Assembly: GCA_030667645.1 (NCBI GenBank)
Contig: DAOUVM010000200.1
Span: forward strand, 1 to 5,442
DNA from: Ardenticatenales bacterium
GTDB taxonomy: Bacteria; Chloroflexota; Anaerolineae; Promineifilales; UBA4811
Direction of reading: 5' to 3'
DNA: 5,442 nt
In this document: positions 1-5,442 of the stretch, piece by piece
Position numbering within the stretch: the stretch's first letter is position 1
How the letters are laid out: each line of letters begins with the position of its first letter
Position numbers and translations under genes: made by a program
Notes under the pieces: generated by a model
The model's database searches: none
Told to the model about the DNA's origin: nothing
What the model saw: the letters and a program-made list of their open reading frames with translations, nothing else

Positions 1-1158
1 GTCGCTCTGATGAACGCGCTCGGCCGCTTTCCGACCAAGAACTTTCAGATGGGCAGTTATGAAAAAGTGGAGCGGATTGACGCCGATGCGCTAGAGGCTC
101 GTGCCTTTGTGCGCCATATGGCATGTTACAGTTGCCCGGTCGCTTGCGACAAACTGTACCGCCTTCCCGACGGCCGCTACGCCGGCACGGAACTACACAG
201 CGTGGAATACGAGACGCTGAACTCGTTTGGGGCCGCCATTCTGAATCCGGACCTGGACAGCATCCTCTTTGCCAATAAGCTGTGCGACGACCTGGGCCTG
301 GATACCATCTCGGCCGGCCGGGCCATCTCTTTTGCTATGGAACTGTGGGAAAAGGGAATCCTCACCCCAGCCGACACTGGCGGGCTAGCGCTGGAATGGG
401 GTGACGTGGAAACGACCTTGCAGTTGGTGGAAATGATAGCCTATCGGAGAGGATTCGGGGACCTGCTGGCCAATGGGGTGCGCGAGGCGGCCGCGGCTAT
501 TGGCCGAGGAGCGGAAGAGTATGCCATGCACGTAAAGGGGATGGAGATCCCGGCCCAGGACGGCCGCGCCCAACGCTCAATGGGGCTGGCGCACGTCACC
601 TCCACCCGCGGAGCGGATCACCTGAAGGCCTTTCCCACCATTGACGAATCCGGCAACCTGGAAGAGGCGCGCCGTCGCTACGGCGAGAGATATCTACCGG
701 AACTGGCGGACCCCTTGGAAACTCGATACAAGCCAATGTTGGTCAAAGACGGCGAGGATTTTGGCGCGGTGATAGACTCGACCGGTCTGTGCAAGTCCGG
801 CGGTACCTTTGTGATGGCCGAGCTATATTGGCCGGACATCGCCGAGGCGCTGAGAGCAGCAACCGGGATGGAGGTGACGGTCGAGCGCTTGAAGCAGATC
901 GGCGAGCGCATTTACAACCTGCAACGCTGCTATGACGTGTGGCATGGCATCACGCGGACTGATGATGTGCTCCCGCGTCGCTTTTCCCATGAGCCCTCGC
1001 CTTCCGGCAATGCCAAAGGGCAGGTGATTGACCTGGAGCCGATGCTGGACGAGTATTACTCGTTGCGTGGCTGGGACGTGTCCACCGGCCGCCCAACCTC
1101 CGAGACGCTTCGCCGGCTGGGATTGGCCGCCGCTGCTGAAAGGCTGAACCTGCCATGA
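1..1158 (+). CDS. Aldehyde:ferredoxin oxidoreductase (AOR family, W/Mo-pterin), 5'-truncated by the window edge
   Basis: AOR-family enzymes oxidise aldehydes to carboxylic acids (or run in reverse) with ferredoxin, using a tungsten or molybdenum bis-pterin and one [4Fe-4S] cluster, in the cytoplasm. Seen here, numbering from the ATG at 10: the cluster motif CYSCPVAC (C39, C42, C46), an EYET motif (66-69), and two pterin-binding DxxGL(C/D) motifs, D93-D98 (DDLGLD) and D256-C261 (DSTGLC). C261 is the expected fourth cluster ligand. The ending RTDDVLPRRF is also typical. The frame is open to base 1 (three more codons before the ATG) and the visible 382 residues match the C-terminal two thirds of a family usually near 600 residues. 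The N-terminal domain therefore lies outside the window and the ATG at 10 is internal. The stop overlaps the next start (ATGA), indicating an operon. Metal and substrate cannot be read from the sequence. Confidence 0.93.
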   Translation, partial: VALMNALGRFPTKNFQMGSYEKVERIDADALEARAFVRHMACYSCPVACDKLYRLPDGRYAGTELHSVEYETLNSFGAAILNPDLDSILFANKLCDDLGLDTISAGRAISFAMELWEKGILTPADTGGLALEWGDVETTLQLVEMIAYRRGFGDLLANGVREAAAAIGRGAEEYAMHVKGMEIPAQDGRAQRSMGLAHVTSTRGADHLKAFPTIDESGNLEEARRRYGERYLPELADPLETRYKPMLVKDGEDFGAVIDSTGLCKSGGTFVMAELYWPDIAEALRAATGMEVTVERLKQIGERIYNLQRCYDVWHGITRTDDVLPRRFSHEPSPSGNAKGQVIDLEPMLDEYYSLRGWDVSTGRPTSETLRRLGLAAAAERLNLP

Positions 1159-1544
1159 TGAACATCTCGGTGCGCTATCACACGCCGCTCCGCTGGGCGC
1201 GAGGCTTGGCGAACGAGACCGTCACGTTGCCCACCGGAACTCGATTGGTTGCGGCTGTGAAACACCTGGCGGAGAACAACACCTCTGCTTTGCGCGGGAT
1301 GCTGCTGGGGCCGGAGGGAGAGATTTCACCCCACGTGGTGGTATTCCATAACGACTCTCTCGCAGCCGCCGGGGGGAACACCGTAACTCTGAACGACGGC
1401 GACGAGTTGAGGCTGTTTCTTGCCGTCTCTGGCGGGGTTGATTGGGACCGTGAGAGGGCAGGCGGGCGAAAGCAAAATGAATCCGGCGTTGACCTACGAG
1501 CGAAAGGCGATGGAAAGAAAAGAAACACCCGATCTGACGGTTGA
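1155..1544 (+). CDS. MoaD/ThiS-family ubiquitin-like sulfur carrier protein with a C-terminal tail
   Basis: Small beta-grasp protein resembling MoaD/ThiS, which carry sulfur as a C-terminal thiocarboxylate; MoaD supplies the dithiolene sulfurs of molybdopterin. Seen: an N-terminal strand (NISVRYHTPLR), a middle VTLPTGTRLVAAVKHLAE segment, and the family ending DGDELRLFLAVSGG with the diglycine at G93-G94. In ordinary MoaD the chain stops at GG; here it continues for 35 highly charged residues (95-129) to a TGA at 1542. This tail overlaps the start of the next gene and has no recognisable fold. Two tandem ATGs (1155, 1158) are possible starts; the first overlaps the AOR stop as ATGA, so translation is probably coupled. 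AAAGG at 1141-1145 could serve as a ribosome site. Its place beside AOR suggests a role in making or loading the W/Mo pterin cofactor (inference). The tail may be real and cleaved off, or may reflect a lost base near the G run at 1434-1437. Confidence 0.75.
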   Translation: MMNISVRYHTPLRWARGLANETVTLPTGTRLVAAVKHLAENNTSALRGMLLGPEGEISPHVVVFHNDSLAAAGGNTVTLNDGDELRLFLAVSGGVDWDRERAGGRKQNESGVDLRAKGDGKKRNTRSDG

Positions 1545-2610
1545 ACTCTGTGGCTTGAGGCTGGCCAATCCCTTTGTGCTTGCCTCTGGGCCGTTGTCGT
1601 TTTCCGCCGAGGCGATTCGGGCTGCGTTTGCGGCCGGAGCGGGCGCGGTGGTTACCAAGACCATCAGTTCGCACCCCACCGTCAATCCCATCCCCCACAT
1701 GGCGGATATTGGCCAGGGTGCCTTGCTCAATACTGAGGGCTGGTCGGATCTGACGGCCGAGGCATGGGTGGACACAGAATTGCCGGCGCTGAGGGAACGG
1801 GATGGCATCCTTATCGCCAGCCTGGGGCACACGGCCGCCGATGTGGAGGCCTGGGCGGGCCCGGTGGCGGCCGCCGGGGTGGATATGCTAGAAGTGGTAT
1901 CCTATGTGGCCGGGGACATGCCAGCGCTAGTGAGAGCAGCCAAAGTGGCCGTGGAGGTTCCGGTCTTGGCCAAGGTCAGCGCCAACTGGCCCGACCTACT
2001 GGATGTGGTTGGCGCCTTGGTCAAGGCGGGCGTGGACGGAGTCGCGGCGATAGATTCCATTGGCCCCACCTTGCGGATAGACATCGAGACCGGGCGGCCG
2101 GTGCTGAACCGGACTGGCTGGCTCTCCGGCTCTCCCATTCGCCCCATCTCCCAGCGCATAGTAGCCGATATTGCTTTGCGCTATGACGTTCCTATCGTGG
2201 GCACGGGCGGTATCGGCCGGGGAGTTGAGGCGGTGGAGATGTTGATGGCCGGGGCGACAGCCGTCGGCGTCCACACCGCTCCTCTCCTGCGCGGCCTCGG
2301 CTTTTTCGACAGGGCGGTCATAGAGATGCGCCAGTTCCTGGTGGCGCACAACTATGCCTACGCAGCCCAACTGCAGGGTCTCGCTCTACCCCACTTGAAA
2401 AAGCCGCTGGAGCCGGCCGGGTTGACATTTGCCTTTGATGTTGATTGTTGCACCCACTGCAACCGATGTGTTGAGGTCTGCGCCTATGGAGCGCGGAGGC
2501 TACTCGGCGATGAGATGCACGTGGATGAGGGCGAGTGTCGTCTCTGCGGTCTCTGTGCTGCCGTCTGCAAGCCGGGAGCGCTGCGCTTCGAGCTTGCCAC
2601 CGGCCCGTGA
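1510..2610 (+). CDS. Dihydroorotate-dehydrogenase-like flavoprotein with C-terminal 2x[4Fe-4S] ferredoxin domain (PreA-like)
   Basis: A TIM-barrel FMN protein of the DHOD/PreA superfamily fused to a ferredoxin domain, 366 residues from this start. Seen: the opening DLTVELCGLRLANPFVLASG, K155 in AKVSANW (the usual FMN-contacting lysine), LSGSPIRPIS, and the phosphate-binding loop GTGGIGRG (231-238). Two cluster motifs follow: C314-x2-C-x2-C-x3-C324 and C343-x2-C-x2-C-x3-C353-KP. The loop that should hold the catalytic Cys (NxSCPN in DHOD and dihydropyrimidine dehydrogenase) reads EVVSYVAGD (128-136), so true dihydroorotate or dihydropyrimidine chemistry is doubtful. Start: family proteins begin a few residues before DLTVE, which favours the ATG at 1510. 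ATG 1477 and ATG 1420 are in the same open frame and possible; none has a clear Shine-Dalgarno sequence. It overlaps the MoaD-like gene and probably passes electrons between AOR and another carrier (inference from context). Confidence 0.9.
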   Translation: MERKETPDLTVELCGLRLANPFVLASGPLSFSAEAIRAAFAAGAGAVVTKTISSHPTVNPIPHMADIGQGALLNTEGWSDLTAEAWVDTELPALRERDGILIASLGHTAADVEAWAGPVAAAGVDMLEVVSYVAGDMPALVRAAKVAVEVPVLAKVSANWPDLLDVVGALVKAGVDGVAAIDSIGPTLRIDIETGRPVLNRTGWLSGSPIRPISQRIVADIALRYDVPIVGTGGIGRGVEAVEMLMAGATAVGVHTAPLLRGLGFFDRAVIEMRQFLVAHNYAYAAQLQGLALPHLKKPLEPAGLTFAFDVDCCTHCNRCVEVCAYGARRLLGDEMHVDEGECRLCGLCAAVCKPGALRFELATGP

Positions 2611-2667
2611 GGGCTTGGGTGTCACAAGATTCTCTTCTGTGAGTTCGGTGCCAAGAACCTGAATGCC

Positions 2668-2696
2668 TTGACAAAGGAGACTGTGTGCATTAACAT
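2668..2696 (+). promoter_or_regulatory. Sigma-70-type promoter of the ATPase gene
   Basis: A perfect -35 box TTGACA (2668-2673), a 17-base spacer, and a -10 box TAACAT (2691-2696, four of six matches to TATAAT). Transcription would begin near 2703 and give a leader of about 45 bases before the ATG at 2748. It is the only good match in the gap between the AOR operon and the ATPase gene, which supports separate transcription of the two. No convincing terminator for the upstream operon was found before it. Confidence 0.55.
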
Positions 2697-2723
2697 TGTG
2701 GCCACAATCATTGGGGCGACAAT
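2695..2723. promoter_or_regulatory. Tandem palindromic operator-like sites over the -10 box and start site
   Basis: A perfect 14-bp palindrome ATTGTGGCCACAAT (2695-2708) is followed after one base by a near copy ATTGGGGCGACAAT (2710-2723). The two agree at 12 of 14 positions, and their centres are 15 bp apart. Both keep the ATTG...CAAT arms. They overlap the -10 box and the expected transcription start, the usual place for a repressor site. The binding protein is unknown; the winged-helix part of the ATPase encoded just downstream makes autoregulation conceivable, but nothing in the sequence proves it. Confidence 0.5.
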
Positions 2724-2747
2724 GTAAGTGTGCGGAATCCTGTCATG

Positions 2748-4202
2748 ATGAGATTCGTTGATCGAAAGCGCGAACTCCAGGCTCTGTCCCTGGTTCGTCA
2801 GACTCCAGAGGCAGGTCTGCTCATCCTGTTTGGTCGTCGGCGTGTCGGAAAGACACGTTTGCTTACGCATTTCTTGGAAAGCCAGGCGATTCCAGGGGGC
2901 CTCTATTGGACTGCCACCACGCACGGTGCAGCCTTTCAGTTGCGTGATTTCTCTCAATCGCTCCTGCGATATGATCCTCGTTTCACCATGCTCCCAGCCT
3001 CGGACTTTTCATTCCCTGACTGGGATGCCGCGCTGGGTCATCTGGCCGACGTCGTTGCCCAAGCCACCGAGCCGCAATTCATAGTCCTGGACGAATTCAC
3101 CCATCTGATTCGCAATGATGCGGCCCTGACGAGCGTGTTCCAGAAATCGTGGGATCATCATCTTTCCCGCCAGCCGAATCTCAGACTCGTGCTGACGGGT
3201 TCCCTGGTGGGCATGATGGAACGGGACGTGATCTCGTACCAGGCACCCCTGTATGGTCGTGCCACTGCCTTGCTTCGCTTGCGCCCGCTTCCCTACGCTG
3301 CGCTGATTGAGCTATTTGCTGGCCGAACCCCGGTTGAGCGGGTGGCGATCTACGCCGTCACTGGAGGGGTGCCGGCCTATCTTGATCTGTTCACCCGTGC
3401 CAACAGCTTCATGGCAACGCTCCACGATCATTGTCTCGGCCCGGGTAGCATCATGCTGACTGACCCGGCGCTGATCCTTCACGAGCAGTTGAAGGAGCCC
3501 CAGACCTTCGAGTCGGTCCTCTCGGTGATCGCCAGTGGCTATCATAGGTGGGGAGATATTGCCCGCATGGCCGGTGTGCCTGAGAATAGCCTGGGCCATT
3601 ACCTCAATCTCCTGCAGGAATTGGAATTGATCGAACGCCGCGATCCGATCCTTTCTCGTCCTGGTGGACGGCGAGGTCTTTATCACATACGTGACCATTT
3701 TCTGCGCTTTTACTATCGCTTTATCGTTCCGCACATCTCGGCAATTGAGCGGGGCTATCTGACAGCGGCCGCTGACCGGATTCATGGAGATTTGCGCGCA
3801 TTCATCGGTACACATGTCTTCGAGGAACTCTGTCGAGAATGGGTGTGGGCAGCGGCCGCCTTGGGTGATCTCGAGTTCCAGCCAGAGATCGTGGGATCCT
3901 ATTGGCGACGTCATCGGGGAGAGGGTGTGCAGCTGGATGTGGTTGCGGCCAATCGACGGGAGAAGCGATTGCTCATCGGTGAGGCAAAGTGGGGCAGGGG
4001 TGCGGTCAGCCGGCGAGTCTTGAGTGACCTGGTTGAGCGCAGCCAGAGAATGTCTCAGGTCGCAGAGGGGTGGTCGGTCGAGTATGTCCTCTTTGCGCGC
4101 GAGGATTTCAGCAAAGCAGCGCATGCGGCTGCGGGTGATATGGGGGCGCGCCTTGTTGCGCTGCCAGAGATGGAACAGAAGCTTGCGACGGCAAGCCTCT
4201 GA
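2748..4202 (+). CDS. Archaeal-type AAA/STAND-like ATPase (ATPase_2 domain) with winged helix and C-terminal DUF234 nuclease-like domain
   Basis: A 484-residue P-loop ATPase of a family common in archaea and scattered in bacteria; its cellular role is not established. Domains in order: the family opening MRFVDRKREL; Walker A GRRRVGKT (29-36); Walker B FIVLDEF (111-117, D115/E116); a sensor-like LTGS (149-152); a winged-helix stretch about 265-310 (WGDIARMAGV to ELELIERRDP); then HIRDHFLRFYYRFI leading into a DUF234-type C-terminus. That end shows E359/E360, D397 (QLDVV) and E412-A-K414 (GEAKW), the spacing of a PD-(D/E)xK nuclease core. The ATG at 2748 is chosen because homologues begin at M(R)FVxRxxEL; ATG 2745 and GTG 2730 are in frame upstream. 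No strong ribosome site is seen. It has its own promoter and no co-transcribed partner in the window. Coding looks slightly less G+C-rich than the AOR operon, consistent with but not proof of transfer. Confidence 0.9.
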   Translation: MRFVDRKRELQALSLVRQTPEAGLLILFGRRRVGKTRLLTHFLESQAIPGGLYWTATTHGAAFQLRDFSQSLLRYDPRFTMLPASDFSFPDWDAALGHLADVVAQATEPQFIVLDEFTHLIRNDAALTSVFQKSWDHHLSRQPNLRLVLTGSLVGMMERDVISYQAPLYGRATALLRLRPLPYAALIELFAGRTPVERVAIYAVTGGVPAYLDLFTRANSFMATLHDHCLGPGSIMLTDPALILHEQLKEPQTFESVLSVIASGYHRWGDIARMAGVPENSLGHYLNLLQELELIERRDPILSRPGGRRGLYHIRDHFLRFYYRFIVPHISAIERGYLTAAADRIHGDLRAFIGTHVFEELCREWVWAAAALGDLEFQPEIVGSYWRRHRGEGVQLDVVAANRREKRLLIGEAKWGRGAVSRRVLSDLVERSQRMSQVAEGWSVEYVLFAREDFSKAAHAAAGDMGARLVALPEMEQKLATASL

Positions 4203-4348
4203 ATCATGAGGTTGGCTGCCCACAAGCCTGCTGGGGCGCTGACCATCGTCCCTGAGCCGCTGTCAGACCCCGCAGAGCAATGAGTGATAAAGCTATCTCT
4301 GCTCCACTTGACGGTTGATGAACATGTCGTGCATCTTTTAGGAAATCC

Positions 4349-4363
4349 AGATTATGATAATCT
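4349..4363. repeat. 15-base perfect palindrome containing a TATGAT -10-like box
   Basis: AGATTAT-G-ATAATCT has 7-bp arms around a single central base in the A+T-rich part of the intergenic region. The internal TATGAT (4353-4358) matches five of six bases of a -10 box, but there is no good -35 box at the right distance and no gene clearly follows. It could be a protein-binding site or chance. Confidence 0.25.
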
Positions 4364-4566
4364 TGCTTTCCTTACATTCGACTGGAAGATCGCATTTCTT
4401 CAGGTGGGACCGCCTTCCAACCCTGGTTATGACACCCAACGCCCATCAAGCACCGCCAATCGTCCCCAGAGGCCAACAGGGTTCGGGCATGATACTGCCG
4501 GCGAACTACCCGGATCGATAGGACCGTCTCCTGGAAAGCCTAAAGAGAACGTCGTGTGCCTCTGGT

Positions 4567-4592
4567 TGTGGTACGGTCCATGCCATACCATA
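4567..4592. repeat. Inverted repeat (hairpin) in the gene-free region
   Basis: Arms TGGTACGG (4569-4576) and CCATACCA (4583-4590) pair with one mismatch around a 6-base loop. One G-T wobble and one further pair extend the stem to 10 positions. No run of T follows on either strand, so it is not a standard intrinsic terminator. It may fold in RNA, or may be an operator or chance. Confidence 0.3.
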
Positions 4593-4671
4593 CACAAGGG
4601 GGAGATGCGATTCCAATATCGCCCGCCCAACCGCCTTACACTGTTCCCCATGCGACTGCACGGGTAGCTGG

Positions 4672-4691
4672 TGCCATCCTTCCTGATGGCA
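4672..4691 (-). terminator. Weak hairpin just past the phosphatase stop
   Basis: TGCCAT (4672-4677) and ATGGCA (4686-4691) form a perfect 6-bp stem with an 8-base loop, starting 4 bases beyond the minus-strand stop codon. Placement suits transcription termination of the phosphatase gene. However, no T-tract follows in the minus direction, so it would be a poor intrinsic terminator. Confidence 0.2.
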
Positions 4692-4695
4692 AGGT

Positions 4696-5384
4696 CTACC
4701 TGCAGCCGTTTATCCCCATGATTTCCCATCCCTGACCCCGGGCGTGGGCAGCCAGTTGCTCATCGGCGTAAACGGCCACCGGGTGCCCCACCCGCTCCAA
4801 CAAGGGAATGTCGGTATAGCTATCGGCGTAGGCGTAGCTTTGGGACCAGGGAAACCGGCGGCGGCCGTGCAGATGGGCCTCCAACCGCAGGACCTTGCCG
4901 GTCCCTTGGCAGATGGGGAGTTCACACCCCCCGGTGTAGCGTCCTGACTGGAGCACCAGTGGTGTCCCCACCGTCTCTTCCACGCCGAGCTGACGGCCGA
5001 TTTCAGCCAACAGGGGAGCGAGGGTGCCGGAGACCAGGATGACCCGGTGGGCCGCGGCCTGATGCTCCCGCAACCGGGCCTTGACGTCAGGCCGCACCAA
5101 TGGTTGTACGTATCGCTCGGCAATCCAGGCAAAGGCGACGGCCGCCTCCTCGCGGGTCCACCCGCGCACTGTCCAGCCGAGGTGTCGAGCCCACAGGCCG
5201 CGTGCAGTAGCTTCAGGTATTATGCCCATGCGCCAGAGAGGCCACATCGGCAGGTGGGTGGCCAAGTAAAAGTAGAGCAGAGCTCTTTTCACTCGATGCG
5301 TACGGTGATGGAGGGCGATGCCCTGCCCTGCCCAATATGGCCGGTGTAGAGGGTGCCGTCCAGGTCAAAGATCGCTGCAATCAT
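4696..5384 (-). pseudogene. HAD-superfamily IB (SerB-like) phosphatase, frameshifted near the N-terminus
   Basis: HAD-IB hydrolases are Mg-dependent phosphatases that use an aspartyl-phosphate intermediate; phosphoserine phosphatase is the best known, and the substrate here is unknown. The ATG at 5384-5382 opens with MIAAIFDLDGTLYTG, which holds the nucleophile motif (D7, D9). This frame stops after 31 codons at the TGA 5291-5289. The rest lies in another frame, open through GIALHHRTHRVKR to the TAG at 4698-4696. It carries motif II SGT (S117 in the repaired protein), K162, and motif IV DSYTD (D186, D190). Taking out one of three GGGCA copies joins the two parts into one 227-residue protein of normal family length, with G20 followed directly by I21. 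A shorter product from the GTG at 5292 would lack the nucleophile and be inactive alone. The break may be true decay, phase variation or a sequencing/assembly error. Confidence 0.85.
5319..5333 (-). repeat. Three tandem copies of the pentamer GGGCA causing the frameshift
   Basis: On the minus strand the coding sequence reads GGGCA three times in a row (TGCCC three times on the plus strand) at codons 18-22 of the phosphatase gene. Two copies would keep the frame; three shift it. Tandem pentamers inside a reading frame are classic sites of slipped-strand mispairing, so copy number may vary among cells or strains. Confidence 0.8.
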
Positions 5385-5442
5385 CCTGTTCGTCTTCTCA
5401 TCAACCGGAGCCGGGGAACGATGTCACGATATCCCGATAGAA
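5381..5442 (-). CDS. Possible 3' end of an upstream gene overlapping the phosphatase start
   Basis: On the minus strand one frame is open from the window edge for 19 codons, ending GYRDIVPRLRLMRRRTG. It stops with the TGA of an ATGA overlapping the phosphatase ATG, the same coupled arrangement as between AOR and the MoaD-like gene. A second frame is open from the edge for 13 codons and stops at 5401, so the choice is uncertain. Too short to name; its basic ending is the only visible trait. Confidence 0.25.
   Translation of the reverse strand, partial: LSGYRDIVPRLRLMRRRTG

Larger units (their letters stand above)
4203..4695. other. Intergenic region between convergent genes; no supportable gene
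   Basis: About 490 bases between the stops of the ATPase gene and the minus-strand phosphatase gene. A plus-strand frame from GTG 4284 (127 codons) and a minus-strand frame ending at 4427 exist, but both give proline/glycine-rich, low-similarity translations without a ribosome site or known motif. Short frames at 4206-4283 (25 codons) and 4280-4318 (12 codons) follow the ATPase stop and are probably chance. The part around 4280-4390 is visibly more A+T-rich than its surroundings. Hairpins at 4567-4592 and 4672-4691 and a palindrome at 4349-4363 are listed separately. No tRNA or T-tract terminator was recognised. Confidence 0.5.

Noticed and set aside
1222..1830. 202-codon minus-strand frame
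   Set aside because: Opposite the MoaD-like and DHOD-like genes; Arg/Pro/Gln-rich translation without a recognisable domain.
1764..2186. 140-codon plus-strand frame inside the DHOD-like gene
   Set aside because: Gly/Arg/Ser-rich out-of-frame reading of a recognised barrel protein.
2622..2957. 111-codon minus-strand frame crossing the promoter region
   Set aside because: Antisense to the ATPase start and its promoter; no motif and no ribosome site.
4181..4196. GCTTGC-GACG-GCAAGC hairpin at the end of the ATPase gene
   Set aside because: Perfect 6-bp stem, but it lies inside the coding sequence and has no T-tract, so it is not a convincing terminator.
3312..4223. 303-codon open frame on the minus strand
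   Set aside because: Lies opposite the ATPase gene, which has clear Walker and wHTH motifs; the translation shows no known motif and looks like a shadow of the plus-strand codon pattern.
4272..4302. GCAGAG...CTCTGC inverted repeat
   Set aside because: Short stem with a large asymmetric loop and an alternative pairing (GAGCA/TGCTC); close to chance level.
4206..4318. Two tiny frames (25 and 12 codons) joined by an ATGA overlap just after the ATPase stop
   Set aside because: The close spacing is suggestive, but both are too short and lack any recognisable feature.
4308..4340. TTGACG -35-like box in the intergenic region
   Set aside because: No acceptable -10 box lies 16-18 bases downstream and no gene follows.
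4284..4667. 127-codon plus-strand frame starting with GTG
   Set aside because: No ribosome site, low-complexity Pro/Gly/Ser middle, no family resemblance; probably a chance open frame in non-coding DNA.

Overview
The window (about 58-60% G+C by eye) looks like chromosomal DNA of a bacterium with anaerobic, metal-rich metabolism. The combination of a tungsten/molybdenum aldehyde:ferredoxin oxidoreductase, a MoaD/ThiS-like protein, a ferredoxin-fused dihydroorotate-dehydrogenase-like flavoprotein, an archaeal-type ATPase and a SerB-like HAD phosphatase recalls Chloroflexota (Anaerolineae-like) genomes. That placement is a judgement from family recognition; no marker gene is present.

Layout. 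(1) Positions 1-2610, plus strand: a tightly packed operon. The 3' two thirds of an aldehyde:ferredoxin oxidoreductase gene overlaps, through an ATGA junction, a MoaD/ThiS-like gene, which in turn overlaps a gene for a flavin barrel with two [4Fe-4S] clusters. The likely logic is an oxidoreductase, a small sulfur-carrier-like protein for its pterin cofactor, and an electron-transfer partner. (2) Positions 2611-2747: an intergenic region with a good sigma-70-type promoter (perfect TTGACA, 17-base spacer). Its -10 box and start site are overlaid by two 14-bp dyad-like sequences repeated at a 15-bp period, which look like operators. (3) Positions 2748-4202, plus strand: a stand-alone ATPase of the archaeal ATPase_2/DUF234 type, with P-loop, winged-helix and PD-(D/E)xK-like parts. 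(4) Positions 4203-4695: about 490 bases with no supportable gene, only hairpins and one palindrome. (5) Positions 4696-5384, minus strand: a HAD-IB phosphatase gene convergent with the ATPase gene. It is broken by a third copy of the pentamer GGGCA, which separates the DxDGT nucleophile motif from the rest of the protein. (6) Positions 5381-5442, minus strand: possibly the last codons of an upstream gene joined by another ATGA overlap.

Most notable points: the pentamer-slippage frameshift in the phosphatase; the C-terminal tail after the diglycine of the MoaD-like protein; the DHOD-like protein that has lost the usual catalytic Cys loop; and the tandem palindromes over the ATPase promoter. 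No CRISPR array, tRNA, rRNA or insertion sequence was seen.
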